Source: Streptomyces sp. ISL-12
Lineage (GTDB): Bacteria > Actinomycetota > Actinomycetes > Streptomycetales > Streptomycetaceae
Assembly (NCBI RefSeq): GCF_018614415.1
Contig: NZ_JAGGOO010000121.1
Coordinates: 1-64,000, forward strand
Reading direction: 5' to 3'
DNA length: 64,000 bases
Below, piece after piece: positions 41,673-49,985 of the stretch. The notes under the pieces are model-generated. The model saw only the letters and a program-made list of their open reading frames with translations, made no database searches and had not been told where the DNA came from. Numbering within the stretch: the stretch's first letter is position 1; the number at the start of each line of letters is the position of its first letter. The position numbers and the translations under genes are program-made.

Positions 41673-42302
41673 TTGTCTTCGCCACCACGCCCCCACACCC
41701 CGGGCCCTGCCGACCCCGACGGCCGGCCGGTCCGCCGCGACGCGCGGCGCAACCGCGACAAGCTCATCGCCGTCGCCAAGGCCGCCTTCGCCCAAGCGGA
41801 AGGCCCGGTCTCTCTGGAGGGCATCGCCCGCCAGGCCGGCGTCGGCATCGGCACCCTCTACCGGCACTTCCCCACCCGCGAAGACCTCGTCGAGGCCGTC
41901 TACGCCAGCGAACTCGACGCCGTCACCGCCAGCGCCCCCGCCCTGCTCGACCGGCACCCCGCCGACATCGCCCTGCGTGCCTGGATCGGCCGCTACGCCG
42001 CCTTCATCGCCACCAAACGTGGCATGATGGACACACTGCTCACGGCCTTCGCCTCCGGGCGTATCGCCGCCCCCTCGCGCGAACGCGTCACCACCACCAT
42101 CGCCACGATCCTCGAACGAGGCGCCGCCGCCGACACCCTCCGGGCGGACGTCGACCCCGACGACGTCGCCACCCTGCTCATCGGCGTGTTCCCCGCCATC
42201 ATCGAGGGCGCCTCCCAGGAACGGACCGACCGCCTGCTCGACCTCATCGTCGACGTCGTGCGCCCACGGAGCCCGCAGGGGGGAAGCCCGGAAGGGGGGT
42301 GA
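41673..42302 (+). CDS. TetR-family regulator
   Basis: The 209-residue protein has the helix-turn-helix VSLEGIARQAGVGIGTLYRH FPT (about residues 48-70), the usual DARRNRDKLIAVAKAAF before it, and a C-terminal ligand domain with WIGRYAAFIATKRGMMDTLL. No ATG is available upstream of the HTH; the TTG at 41673 follows GGAGGG and is taken as the start. It shares CGGAGG-N2-CCTCCG sites with the divergent aldo/keto reductase, its probable target. Confidence 0.85.
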   Translation: MSSPPRPHTPGPADPDGRPVRRDARRNRDKLIAVAKAAFAQAEGPVSLEGIARQAGVGIGTLYRHFPTREDLVEAVYASELDAVTASAPALLDRHPADIALRAWIGRYAAFIATKRGMMDTLLTAFASGRIAAPSRERVTTTIATILERGAAADTLRADVDPDDVATLLIGVFPAIIEGASQERTDRLLDLIVDVVRPRSPQGGSPEGG

Positions 42303-42407
42303 AGGCAGCCCCTGGCAGGACTCCGTCCGGGCGCCCGCCTGTCAGGCTGCCGGGCCTGTGAAGGTGGCAGCGGCGTCACCGGCCCGTCACCAAGGAACGG
42401 ACCCTCG

Positions 42408-42545
42408 GTGGTCGTGCGGCTCTCCGGTGGGCCCGTCGTCGGGGAGGCGCCGGCGGGCCACTGGGAGGTACTGGACGGAGAATCGCCCGCCAAAACCGTC
42501 CGGGCAGACATCACGCGTGCGAGCGGCGCGAACCGGACAGACTGA
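42408..42545 (+). CDS. Possible 45-residue protein
   Basis: The frame starts GTG (VVVRLSGGPVVGEAPAGHWE) after AAGGA and ends TGA at 42543-42545. About 80 percent of third positions are G or C, as in real genes here. No family is recognised and it may be a decayed end of a longer gene. Confidence 0.3.
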   Translation: MVVRLSGGPVVGEAPAGHWEVLDGESPAKTVRADITRASGANRTD

Positions 42546-42862
42546 GCTGCGTCCCCCGTACTCACCCGCTCACCCGGGCCCTTCGAAGAACCCGAGTGGA
42601 TCAGAGCCTACCTACGGCTGTAGGGCCAGTGACAGGCAGGAGAGCCCGGCAGGCTGCCCGACAGGCCATGTGCACGGTACCTGTCCTTCGCTATGCCTGA
42701 TGAGGAAACAGGTGGCTGACGAGGAGCGGCAGTGAGCGAACGCGAACGTGCATATCTGGACAGGCAATCCGTACCGGTGCCGCGAACGAATACCTGAGGT
42801 ATCGGAATCGACGGCCTCAGAGCTCATCCCGAAACAATCAGCTTCACAGAGTTGGAGGCGGC

Positions 42863-42904
42863 CCGTACGGTCGTTCGACCCGAATTACCAAACGGACCGT
42901 ACGG
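42863..42904 (-). terminator. Hairpin downstream of the crotonase gene
   Basis: Perfect 10-bp arms CCGTACGGTC (42863-42872) and GACCGTACGG (42895-42904) with a 22-nt loop follow the crotonase stop by about 36 nt. Confidence 0.5.
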
Positions 42905-42939
42905 ACAACTTCTGCACTCCACCCGCGCAGGGCGATTCG

Positions 42940-43791
42940 TTACGAATGTCGGACGAGGTTCGCGCACAGCACCTTTTCGAGGTTCAGCTCCACCTCGCGC
43001 GTGTGAACCCCGGCCGCGAGCGCTGCCCGGGCAAGCTCTCCAGACGCGGAAGTGAACGTTTCGCCGAGCAGGCGGTTTTCCGCGTGCAGTGCGTCCTCAA
43101 GCGTGCCGTCGGCCGCGTCGATTGCTTCGACAGCCGCGGCACGGACACCGTCGGGCAGAGACGCGATGGCCAGTGCGACCCACTCAACATATTCATCCAG
43201 TTCTGCGGCGGGCAGAGCTCGGTTCACCCAACCCCACCGCTCGGCAGTCGCCGCGTCGACGAGCCCGCCTGTCAGCACGATCTCGAGAGCGCGAGCGCGA
43301 CCCACGAGGCGGGGCAGGTGGGCAGTTGCACCTGCTCCAGGGACGATGCCGATCAGTGCCTCGAACTGGCCGAACGCCGCAGTCTCGAGTGCCGCGAATC
43401 GCAGATCCAGGCTGGAGACCAGCTCGGCTCCACCGCCACGGGCGAGTCCCGCGACCTTGGCGATGGTGGTCTGAGGCAGACGCCGCCAGCGTTCATGAAG
43501 CCGCATCATCGGGCCCGTCCCGACAAGCGTCTCCTCCGCGACCGGGAGGGCGGCGTAGGTCGCGGGGTCCTCCACGAATGACAGGTCGCCGTGCGCCAGG
43601 AAGAACTCCGGATTAGCGCTCTGGACCACGATGACGTGCAGATCGGGATCATTCTCGGCCGATGCGGCGACGGCGTCCAGGTCGAGCATGAGCTGCGCCG
43701 TCATCAGGTTGACGGGCGGAACATCAATCGAGACCCATAGCACTCCGTCCTGGCGCTTGAGATTGAGGCTGGGCAGGGGCTGTTCGGTCAT
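42940..43791 (-). CDS. Enoyl-CoA hydratase/isomerase family protein
   Basis: The 283-residue crotonase has the two oxyanion segments FFLAHGDLSF and LARGGGAELVSSLDLRFAAL. The usual GAGATAHLPRLVGRARALEI VLTG also follows. Lengths and motifs fit the family, which acts on acyl-CoA thioesters, but the catalytic Glu pair is not clear, so the reaction is uncertain. AAAGGA lies 6 nt before the ATG. An HxlR-type regulator is divergent, 42 bp away, and probably controls it. Confidence 0.87.
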   Translation of the reverse strand: MTEQPLPSLNLKRQDGVLWVSIDVPPVNLMTAQLMLDLDAVAASAENDPDLHVIVVQSANPEFFLAHGDLSFVEDPATYAALPVAEETLVGTGPMMRLHERWRRLPQTTIAKVAGLARGGGAELVSSLDLRFAALETAAFGQFEALIGIVPGAGATAHLPRLVGRARALEIVLTGGLVDAATAERWGWVNRALPAAELDEYVEWVALAIASLPDGVRAAAVEAIDAADGTLEDALHAENRLLGETFTSASGELARAALAAGVHTREVELNLEKVLCANLVRHS

Positions 43792-43810
43792 GAAATTCCT
43801 TTGGGTTGCC

Positions 43811-43827
43811 GGTATCTATGGTATACC
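43811..43827. promoter_or_regulatory. Operator-like GGTAT-N7-ATACC before the HxlR gene
   Basis: The imperfectly spaced palindrome GGTATCTATGGTATACC ends 6 nt before the HxlR-type ATG and lies between it and the divergent crotonase gene. AT-rich sites of this kind fit HxlR regulators. Confidence 0.5.
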
Positions 43828-43833
43828 TGGTGC

Positions 43834-44238
43834 ATGGCAGGTACTTCAAAGAAACCTGGTATCCGCGAAGATCGGGCCGGTCACGAGACCATCGTCGGCC
43901 CGCAGCGCGAGCTCCTGGATCAGCTGCTGGACAAGTGGGGCCATCTGCTGCTGGCCGCGTTGTGCCGGCAGCCGCGACGCTTCAACGAGCTCAAGAGAGA
44001 GCTCGATGGGGTCACTCAAAAATCGCTGACGCAGGCACTGCGACGGTTGGAACGCAACGGCCTCGTCGAGCGCCGGGTACTGATGCAACGCCCCGTTGCT
44101 GTGGAGTACCGGATCACACCGCTGGGCCGCACGCTTGAGGAGCCCTTCTCGATCCTGCGCTCCTGGACCGCCGACCACCTCCCCGAAGTCGAACGACACA
44201 GGGAGGCATTCGACAAAGGCGCGGACACCCTTCACTGA
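43834..44238 (+). CDS. HxlR-family transcriptional regulator
   Basis: The 134-residue protein has the HxlR winged helix: LLDQLLDKWGHLLLAALCRQ, RRFNELKRELDGVTQKSLTQ, ALRRLERNGLVERRV, and VEYRITPLGRTLEEP. These small regulators respond to aldehydes, redox or drugs and usually control a divergent neighbour. The neighbour here is the crotonase-family gene. The ATG at 43834 is decided by the domain start (MAGTSKK); the sequence before it is AT-rich. Confidence 0.88.
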   Translation: MAGTSKKPGIREDRAGHETIVGPQRELLDQLLDKWGHLLLAALCRQPRRFNELKRELDGVTQKSLTQALRRLERNGLVERRVLMQRPVAVEYRITPLGRTLEEPFSILRSWTADHLPEVERHREAFDKGADTLH

Positions 44239-44326
44239 TTTTTCGGGATGGTCTTGTGCCTGATGATCTGCTATCCCGAGATACGGATCTTCTACCGTAC
44301 GTGTCCCCGCCTGATGAGCTTCATGA

Positions 44327-44550
44327 GTGGCTCACAGCACCAACTCGCGTAGAAATAAGGCCCGTTCGGCGGTACTGCCGCAATGGCGACCATGACCGGC
44401 GTGACCGGCTGTTCGTCCCGCTCCGCCGGCCCGGCGAGCACCACCTCCGGCGCGGCCCCGAGCGGAGGCCCCGGCGGCGATGACACCGGTGGCATGGGCC
44501 CCGGCGCCGACTTCGTCGGTGTTACCACGGACGGGAAGGTCGTTAGCCTC
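44327..44550 (+). pseudogene. Small lipoprotein gene, frameshifted and cut by an IS1380-like element
   Basis: From GTG 44327 the frame reads VAHSTNSRRNKARSAVL, a typical positively charged signal start, then shifts by one base. From about 44374 the next frame continues AAMATMTGVTGCSS, a signal hydrophobic part with a lipobox-like VTGC, followed by a Gly/Ser/Pro linker and FVGVTTDGKVV. Adding one G at the CTG/CCG point rejoins them. After KVV the sequence turns into an IS1380-like end. The gene is broken twice, or once if the frameshift is a sequencing error. Confidence 0.62.
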
Positions 44551-44554
44551 GCGC

Positions 44555-45020
44555 TATCGCGCGGTGGGGTGCTGATGTTTGATCAAATAGACGGAGACTG
44601 CTCCTGACCTGCAACGATGGGACTTGTCGTGGGTCCTTTTGGCTGCGCGGAAAGAAGCACTCTCCGGGTGGAGAAGCGTATCGGGTCGTACCCGTGTGTC
44701 CGCATCGAGGGCGGCGGCCGGGCGGGGACTGCCTCGCGGATGTGGGCATGTCGCGGGCCCCGGTCCGGCCGTGTTCGGGCCGGTTGCCTCGGACCCGACG
44801 GTCTCCCGCCTCATCGACACCTTCGCCGGGGCCGGCCGTCCTGACCGCGATCCGGGCCGCGCGGGCTGAAGCCGCTGGCATGTGGCGGCCGACCGGACGG
44901 GACGCGCCTGACGCGGGCGGGACGGTGACTGTGGATCTCGGCGGAGTGCTGATCACAGCGCACTCGGACAAGGAGGACGCCGCACCCACACGGAAGCGAA
45001 CTGAACGACGGGTGGCCGGC
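44555..45020 (+). mobile_element. IS1380-family transposase remnant
   Basis: Across shifting frames the DNA reads GDCLADV, then FGPVASDPTVSRLIDTFAGA G, then LTAIRAARAEAAGMW and VTVDLGGVLITAHSDKEDAA PT. These follow the order of an IS1380-family transposase N-terminal half, including the first catalytic Asp region (VDLD becomes VDLG here). At least two frameshifts and a missing C-terminal half make it dead. GCGGTGGGGTGCTGATGTTT at about 44562 looks like the element's left end. It interrupts the lipoprotein gene. Confidence 0.7.
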
Positions 45021-45260
45021 CCGTCGAAAGTGCAGGGATCTCGTCGCCGGACATCCTTCTGTTCACGCCTGGCTGTCAAGAAAGGCTGTCGTCGGCGTCC
45101 GGGCGCTGTCTTGGCCGGCCGGACCGTGTACGAGGGCGCGGGGGCGGGGGCGGGGAATTCGGTGGCGTCCGAGCGTGTGCCCCTCTTGAAGTGGGGACTG
45201 CTTCTTGCAGCGGCCGTCGGCTGCCGCTGTCGGCTGAGTGAGCAACGGGAGGTGTGACGC

Positions 45261-45350
45261 GTGCTGAAATCTCTGACGATCATCCCGGCTGTTCGTCAAG
45301 GAGATCCTACGTCGATCATGGACAGGCTCGTTCCTGAATGGGTGGCGTGA
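45261..45350 (+). pseudogene. Recombinase C-terminal fragment, first copy
   Basis: The 29-residue frame VLKSLTIIPAVRQGDPTSI followed by MDRLVPEWVA and TGA matches the last part of the fragment at 49.6 kb (LTISLPRYPGDRTPILDRVV PQWVA). It looks like the C-terminal end of a large serine recombinase. It has GGGAGG upstream, but a protein this short cannot be an active recombinase. Confidence 0.5.
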
Positions 45351-45769
45351 AGCAGTGGATCTCGGCTTTGGGCCTGCCGGCGCCAGCCCAAGGTTGGGTC
45401 AGCCGCAGCTGACCTGACCCCCTAACGTTGCTCGGTGGAACAGTACCCGGCGTACAGCCCGACTCGTCTGCCGCTACCTGCGGATTTGCCTTAGAAAGGG
45501 CCTCTGACCTGCGTCGGAGGCCCTTTCCGATCTTTCAGGGGCTTGCCGCGTTAGGCGGCGGAAAGTCCCTCGGACAGCGCTGAAAGTCCCTGGAGCGGAG
45601 GGGCGGACGACACGTCTGAGCGGGAACAGGCCGACGAGGTTTCGCGCCGTTGCTCGGCCCCGCAGGCTCACCTGCACCTGCACCTGCACATCACAGGAGC
45701 GGGTGTCGCGGCGTCGTTGCCTGTGATTCTGCCTGCAGCACAAGGTGACGGCGTCCTGCGGCAAGGGCT
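45351..45769. other. Gene-free stretch with a strong hairpin
   Basis: No gene is seen between the recombinase fragment and the convergent methyltransferase gene. It contains the terminator at 45494-45527 and a 3-copy CACCTG run at 45669-45686. Confidence 0.5.
45494..45527. terminator. Strong 11-bp terminator hairpin
   Basis: Perfect arms GAAAGGGCCTC (45494-45504) and GAGGCCCTTTC (45517-45527) with a 12-nt loop. It lacks a parent gene on the + strand, so it may be the end of a lost gene or element. On the minus strand it lies about 240 nt past the methyltransferase stop. Confidence 0.7.
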
Positions 45770-46468
45770 TCAAGCTTGCCGGACGGCCCTCACGAGCAGT
45801 GTGTCCGCGCTGCGCGGCGTGTCGATCGTCGACAGCAACCGTTCGACGCTGATTCGGGTGAATCCGGACTCGTCCAGGGCCTTCATCCAGACGTTCTCCT
45901 GCAGGACCCAGCGGCGCATCGTGGCCGTCTCCCCGTCCGGGGCCTTCGCCGGGATCTCGGCGGGAACGACGTCGGCCTCCGCCGACGTGCCGCCCAGGTA
46001 GCGAGCGAGGGTGGAGAAGGCCAGCAGGCCGCCCGGTCGCAGCGCGGTGGCTGCGGCCGGGAGCAGTTCGTGGGGGTCGGTGAAGTCGACCGCGCCGAAG
46101 ACGCTGTACAGCACGTCGTAGGTGCCGGCCTCTGTCCGCAGGTGCTTCACGACGTCGGATCGGATGATGCGCAGGTGGGGGGAGAGGTGGCCGTACAGGT
46201 CGGTGGCCATGGCGTGCTGGGCGGGTGAGGCGTCTACGGCGTCGACTCGGGCGGGGGTGTGATGGGTGGCGAGGTGGGCGGCGTGCCGGGCCGCTCCGGC
46301 GCCGAGGTCTCCCACGACTTTGCCGGTGAGGTCACCCAGGACCTCGGAGCCGGGACCGCCGTCCTGGCTCCAGATCCAGTGGAAGGCGTGGGGGACGGCG
46401 CGGTCGCGTTCGGCGCGGGTGCGGCCGAAGTGGTGCCAGAGGTCGGTGGTGGTCGTCACCCGCGTCAT
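45770..46468 (-). CDS. Class I SAM-dependent methyltransferase
   Basis: The 232-residue protein has motif I GKVVGDLGAGAARHAAHLAT, the acidic end of strand 2 in RVDAVDASPAQ, and motif IV/V YDVLYSVFGAVDFTDPHELL. RPGGLLAFSTLA follows. It transfers a methyl group from SAM to an unknown small molecule. The start near MTRVTTTTDLWHHF (46468) has no good ribosome site. It is followed by nothing related. Confidence 0.85.
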   Translation of the reverse strand: MTRVTTTTDLWHHFGRTRAERDRAVPHAFHWIWSQDGGPGSEVLGDLTGKVVGDLGAGAARHAAHLATHHTPARVDAVDASPAQHAMATDLYGHLSPHLRIIRSDVVKHLRTEAGTYDVLYSVFGAVDFTDPHELLPAAATALRPGGLLAFSTLARYLGGTSAEADVVPAEIPAKAPDGETATMRRWVLQENVWMKALDESGFTRISVERLLSTIDTPRSADTLLVRAVRQA

Positions 46469-46571
46469 CCTGGCGGGTGCGGCCCGTGGCCGGGCGGGCT
46501 TCGGGGAACTTCACCCGCACGCGAGCCGGGCCCCGCTGCGGGTCAGCGTGGGGCCCGGCCCGTCGCTCCCG

Positions 46572-47036
46572 TCAGTGCGAGTCGTTGCCGGGGTGGCAGG
46601 GGCCGCACGTCGCGGCGTCCGCCCACAGCGGCAGGTCGACCTCCCAGCCGTCGGCCGCGATGATGTGCGCGGTCTTCATCACGGAGCCGTCGTCCTTCAT
46701 CTCGACGTGGGGCACGTGGTGGAGGAAGGTGCCGGCGTTGAAGCGGTCGCACAGCTCGGCGTACGCCACGGTGTCCAGGATGATCGTGTGGACGCCGATG
46801 TCGACGAGTTTGCTGGGCGCCAGCCCCAGCTTCTGGCCGCGGTGGTGCATGGCGGTCAGCAGGTAGGCGTAGCCCTGTCCGAGGACCCGGGCTGCCATGA
46901 CCGAGTCGTACGGGTAGTCGCGCACGAGGAGCCGGACCTGCTTGTCCCACAGGCCGGCCGGCACGACCTCCCGCGCCGATCGGACCGGGCCGGTCGTCGG
47001 GTCGGTGGCCGGGGGGAGTACGACAGCCGTTGCCAT
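46572..47036 (-). CDS. Conserved hypothetical protein next to an XRE regulator
   Basis: The 154-residue soluble protein has AGLWDKQVRLLVRDYPYDSV, LGQGYAYLLTAMHHRGQKLG and a Cys/His end WADAATCGPCHPGNDSH with a C-x2-C-H pattern that may bind metal. GGAGG lies just before the ATG at 47036. The divergent XRE-type gene is 188 bp away. From memory, proteins like this are often found beside such regulators in Streptomyces; function unknown. Confidence 0.7.
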   Translation of the reverse strand: MATAVVLPPATDPTTGPVRSAREVVPAGLWDKQVRLLVRDYPYDSVMAARVLGQGYAYLLTAMHHRGQKLGLAPSKLVDIGVHTIILDTVAYAELCDRFNAGTFLHHVPHVEMKDDGSVMKTAHIIAADGWEVDLPLWADAATCGPCHPGNDSH

Positions 47037-47224
47037 GATGCCTCCGATGGACGGTGCCCCGCAGCTTTGGGGCTCTGCCATCCACAACACCGCCCTCAGA
47101 CGCAGGGAGGTGGTCAACTAGCCACCCGCGCAAGGGGTTTGCATGCCTTGCAAGCAGTCTCGACGGCGTTGTGGACCTCCCCGTACCGTGGAAGCCCCGG
47201 TCGTGCGGCGTGGGAGGGGGACCT

Positions 47225-48514
47225 GTGCCAGGTGACCCATGGAACACTGCCGAGGCTCGCGAGTTCACCGAGCAGCGGCGTCCCGGCGCACTCATCCGGC
47301 TCGGCCGCGAACACCGCAACTGGACGCTCGCGGCGCTCGGTGACCGGCTCGGTTGCTCGCCGGCCACCGTTTCCCGGCTGGAGCGCCGTGCCAGGGTGGT
47401 CGACCTGACCCTGGTGCACCGCGCCGCGCTGGAAGTCGGTGTCCCGCGACACATCCTGGTGCATTCACTGGCGCCACCCGCCCCGAACGTGCCAGCCGCC
47501 ACTAGAGTGACGGCCAGTTCGCACGTCGAGGAGGACCCGATGCGCCGCCGCACGCTGCTCGCCGCCACGGCGGTCGCCGGACCGGCCACCCTGCTGATGA
47601 GCATGGACGAGGCCCTGGCCGATACGCCCGCCCCAACCGGTGCCGGGGCACTGGACACCCGGCTGGCCACCGCCCGTGAGCTGTACGACAAGGGTGCGCA
47701 CGGCCGCCTGCTCGCCGCCCTGCCCGGCCTCATCGGCGACGGGCACGCCGCTGCGGCCTCACGCCGGGACCTGGATCAGGCCCGCCTGTCCTCCGTCTAC
47801 AGCCTGGCCGCCTCCGTCCTCAGCAAGTTCGGCTCCTACGAGCAGGCCCGGCTCGCCGCGGATCGTGCCCGTACCTGGGCCGAGGTATCCGGCTCGCCCC
47901 TCGCCTCCGCAGCCGCCGCCCGCGAACTGGCGATCGTGCTGCGCCACCAGGACCGCACCGCCGAAGCCCAGCGCCTCATGGCGGCAGCCGCCTCCGGAGT
48001 CGAGGCGACGCGTCTGCGCACCGACGCGGCGGCATCGGCGTACGCGCAGATGCTGTGCACCCTCGCCTACACCGCTGCCCGCGGCGGGCACCGTGCGGAG
48101 GCGCTGGCGATGACCGAGGAAGCCAGCCGCGCCGCCCGCCGACTGCCGTCGAGCGCACCGGCCGGCCGCTTGTTCCCCATCACCCCGGCTGCTGTCGACC
48201 TGTACGCCGTCGGCGTGCACTGGGCCCTCGGGGATGCGGGAGCTGCTCTGGAAGCCGGGAAGGACCTGCGGCCCGAGCAGTTCCCGACTGCCGAGCGCAA
48301 GGCAAGGCTGGGCACCGACATGGCGCGGGCCTGGTGGGCATGGCAACGTCCCGAGCAGGCGGCCCAGGCGTTGCTGTCCGCGTACCGCTCCAGCCCCGGA
48401 GAAGTCCGGGACCGGCCCGCCATCCGCAACATCGTCACCGAGCTGGCAGAGCGGCACCCGCGCGTCACCGGGGTGCGGGAGTTGGAGTCGGCTGTACGGC
48501 GTGAAGTGCGGTGA
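47225..48514 (+). CDS. XRE-family regulator with TPR-like sensor domain
   Basis: The 429-residue protein has an N-terminal helix-turn-helix (WTLAALGDRLGCSPATVSRL ERR, about residues 35-57), a linker with RRRTLLAATAVAGPATLLM that resembles a degenerate Tat/membrane stretch, and a C-terminal helical-repeat domain (LSSVYSLAASVLSKFGSYEQ ARLAADRARTWAEVSG and further units). This layout fits the Streptomyces XRE/TPR regulators that sense a signal through the repeats. GGGAGGGGGACCT precedes GTG 47225. The divergent hypothetical gene is the likely target. Confidence 0.85.
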   Translation: MPGDPWNTAEAREFTEQRRPGALIRLGREHRNWTLAALGDRLGCSPATVSRLERRARVVDLTLVHRAALEVGVPRHILVHSLAPPAPNVPAATRVTASSHVEEDPMRRRTLLAATAVAGPATLLMSMDEALADTPAPTGAGALDTRLATARELYDKGAHGRLLAALPGLIGDGHAAAASRRDLDQARLSSVYSLAASVLSKFGSYEQARLAADRARTWAEVSGSPLASAAAARELAIVLRHQDRTAEAQRLMAAAASGVEATRLRTDAAASAYAQMLCTLAYTAARGGHRAEALAMTEEASRAARRLPSSAPAGRLFPITPAAVDLYAVGVHWALGDAGAALEAGKDLRPEQFPTAERKARLGTDMARAWWAWQRPEQAAQALLSAYRSSPGEVRDRPAIRNIVTELAERHPRVTGVRELESAVRREVR

Positions 48515-48569
48515 CAGACAGGCGCCCCATGCGGTGAGTACGCGCGGGGCACCGACTTCTGTGTTGCGA

Positions 48570-48632
48570 TCAGGCGACCGAGGCGATGAACGCCTTCCAC
48601 GCCTGCGGTCTCACGGGTTCGCGCCAGCGGAG
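48570..48632 (-). pseudogene. DUF397 C-terminal scrap
   Basis: The minus frame reads WREPVRPQAWKAFIASVA then TGA. PQAWKAFI is the usual end of DUF397 proteins, but the KSSYS core is absent upstream because of frame breaks. The rest of 48515-48935 has no gene I can support. Confidence 0.4.
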
Positions 48633-48935
48633 GAGCTGACCGCCAACTCTGCGCCGCCAGACGGTCGATGTCGCGCCACCACCTCCTCGGCCGACGGGCC
48701 CCTTCTCCTTGTCGTTTCGCGAAGAGCGTCCTTGTTGGGCCTCGAACGCGACGACCGGTTCGGTTCACGGCGGCAGGTGCGGAATACGGAGACGTGCCGC
48801 GCGGGGCGCTCGTACGGGGCCCTGAGCGACCGCGGCCTGCACGGAGGGCAAGCCCCGTGCGCGCGACGTACCGCGTTTCGAGAGTTGGTGCGTGATAGCG
48901 GATGAGGCGTCGGCCTGGCTGGTGGCACGATCCGG

Positions 48936-49260
48936 CTGTGGCGATCATGGTCGATCGGGGCGCGCGGGGCGGGGCCAGGCAGCGGGCCGCGGGTGCCGAC
49001 GCTCGCCATCAGCTGATGTCCGACGACCGGCTGGTGGCCACGCTGATCCATCTGTGGCACGAGCTGTCGCACTCGGTGTTGGGGCTTCGTCCAGCGCACC
49101 CCCGGAACCAGGGCCTTCACCGAGATTCCGAAAGGCTGGATGGTCGAGCGGAACCTACGGCTGGCTGACGTTCCACCGCCGCCTGGCCCGCGACGACGAG
49201 ACCCTCCCGGCACGATCAGAAGCCATGATCCGCCTCGCCGTGACCGACCTCATGGCCCCT
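48936..49260 (+). mobile_element. IS5-type transposase remnant with internal deletion
   Basis: An N-terminal part (DRLVATLIHLWHELSHSVLG L) is joined directly to a C-terminal part (RTPGTRAFTEIPKGWMVER) and, after a frameshift, GTYGWLTFHRRLARDDETLP ARSEAMIRLAVTDLMA. In intact elements about 150 residues with the DDE centre lie between these. The fragment cannot be active. It differs from the IS5-type piece at 40.5 kb. Confidence 0.7.
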
Positions 49261-49289
49261 GCCTGCTGCCATCCCGGTCGCCGACCTGG

Positions 49290-49729
49290 TGCGGTGGGCG
49301 AAGATACGCCGGCCTTCGTGCACTACTACCGCGAACTCAAGCAAAGGCCTGGGCAGCCTGGACCAGTTCGAGGGCCGCGCCTGACGCGGTTGACACCACC
49401 ACGCGGCGAAGGCAGGCCGCGACAAGCCGGAGCACGACTTCTGCGGTGAAGGGACACTGTCCGAAGACCGGTTCAAGACGCTGGCGGCCGAGCAGGCAGC
49501 GGTGATCGAGGCCCTTGACCTCGAAGCCGGTGAGCTCGCGCGGAAGGCAGGCATTTCGATCTTCTTCGCGGACGGCGAGGCACTCACGGGCGCGTGGGCG
49601 GAGTCGACGCTCAGGGATCGACGCGTGTTTCTGGGACGCGCCTTGAGGTCGCTGACGATCAGCCTTCCTCGCTACCCCGGGGACCGTACGCCGATCCTCG
49701 ACAGGGTCGTGCCGCAGTGGGTTGCTTGA
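49290..49729 (+). pseudogene. Recombinase C-terminal remnant, second copy
   Basis: Broken frames lead into a readable end: EQAAVIEALDLEAGELA, LTGAWAESTLRDRRVFLGRA LRS, LTISLPRYPGDRTPILDRVV PQWVA and TGA at 49727-49729. RVFLGRAL..LTI is typical of the C-terminal end of large serine recombinases. The catalytic N-terminus is missing. Its last part matches the 45.3 kb fragment. Confidence 0.55.
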
Positions 49730-49751
49730 CGCGCTCCTGATGAGTGGGCAT

Positions 49752-49778
49752 CGGGTTCGAATCCCGGAGCGGCTCGGG
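49752..49778 (+). other. tRNA-like 3-prime fragment (candidate attachment site)
   Basis: TCGGG-TTCGAAT-CCCGG forms a perfect T-arm (T-G at the end) with the invariant TTCGAAT loop. It is followed by AGCGGCTC, as at the 3-prime end of a tRNA. There is no anticodon or D-arm before it. It begins 23 nt after the recombinase remnant, as expected for an att site left by an integrated element. Confidence 0.4.
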
Positions 49779-49811
49779 GGCCCCAGGCCATGTGCCGCGT
49801 GACCTGGGGCC
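49779..49811. terminator. GC-rich hairpin after the tRNA-like fragment
   Basis: Perfect 9-bp arms GGCCCCAGG (49779-49787) and CCTGGGGCC (49803-49811) around 15 nt. It lies directly after the tRNA-like fragment, as a tRNA terminator would. Confidence 0.6.
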
Positions 49812-49985
49812 TCGACATTTCGTGACCTTGCTCCTGTCGACGGATTGCCTCACAGGTCCGCCGTGCCCGCCCAGACGCACGAGGCCGCAGCCACCCTGTC
49901 CTCACCCGGACGCGTAGGCGTGTCGGCGGCTACTGCGACCACACCGCCACCGACTGTCGAGCAGACGGCCGCGCCGACCCGTGTC

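Larger units (their letters stand above)
42303..42939. other. Gene-poor stretch with one possible small ORF
   Basis: These 637 bp are less GC-rich than the flanks. They contain the small frame at 42408-42545 and a hairpin at 42863-42904. Otherwise I see no gene, RNA or IS end. Confidence 0.45.

Noticed and set aside
42748..43581. 277-codon + frame opposite the crotonase gene
   Set aside because: Antisense to a protein with both oxyanion motifs; no domain of its own.
45669..45688. Three-copy CACCTG run
   Set aside because: Only about 20 bp long; too short for a functional repeat claim and far from a CRISPR pattern.
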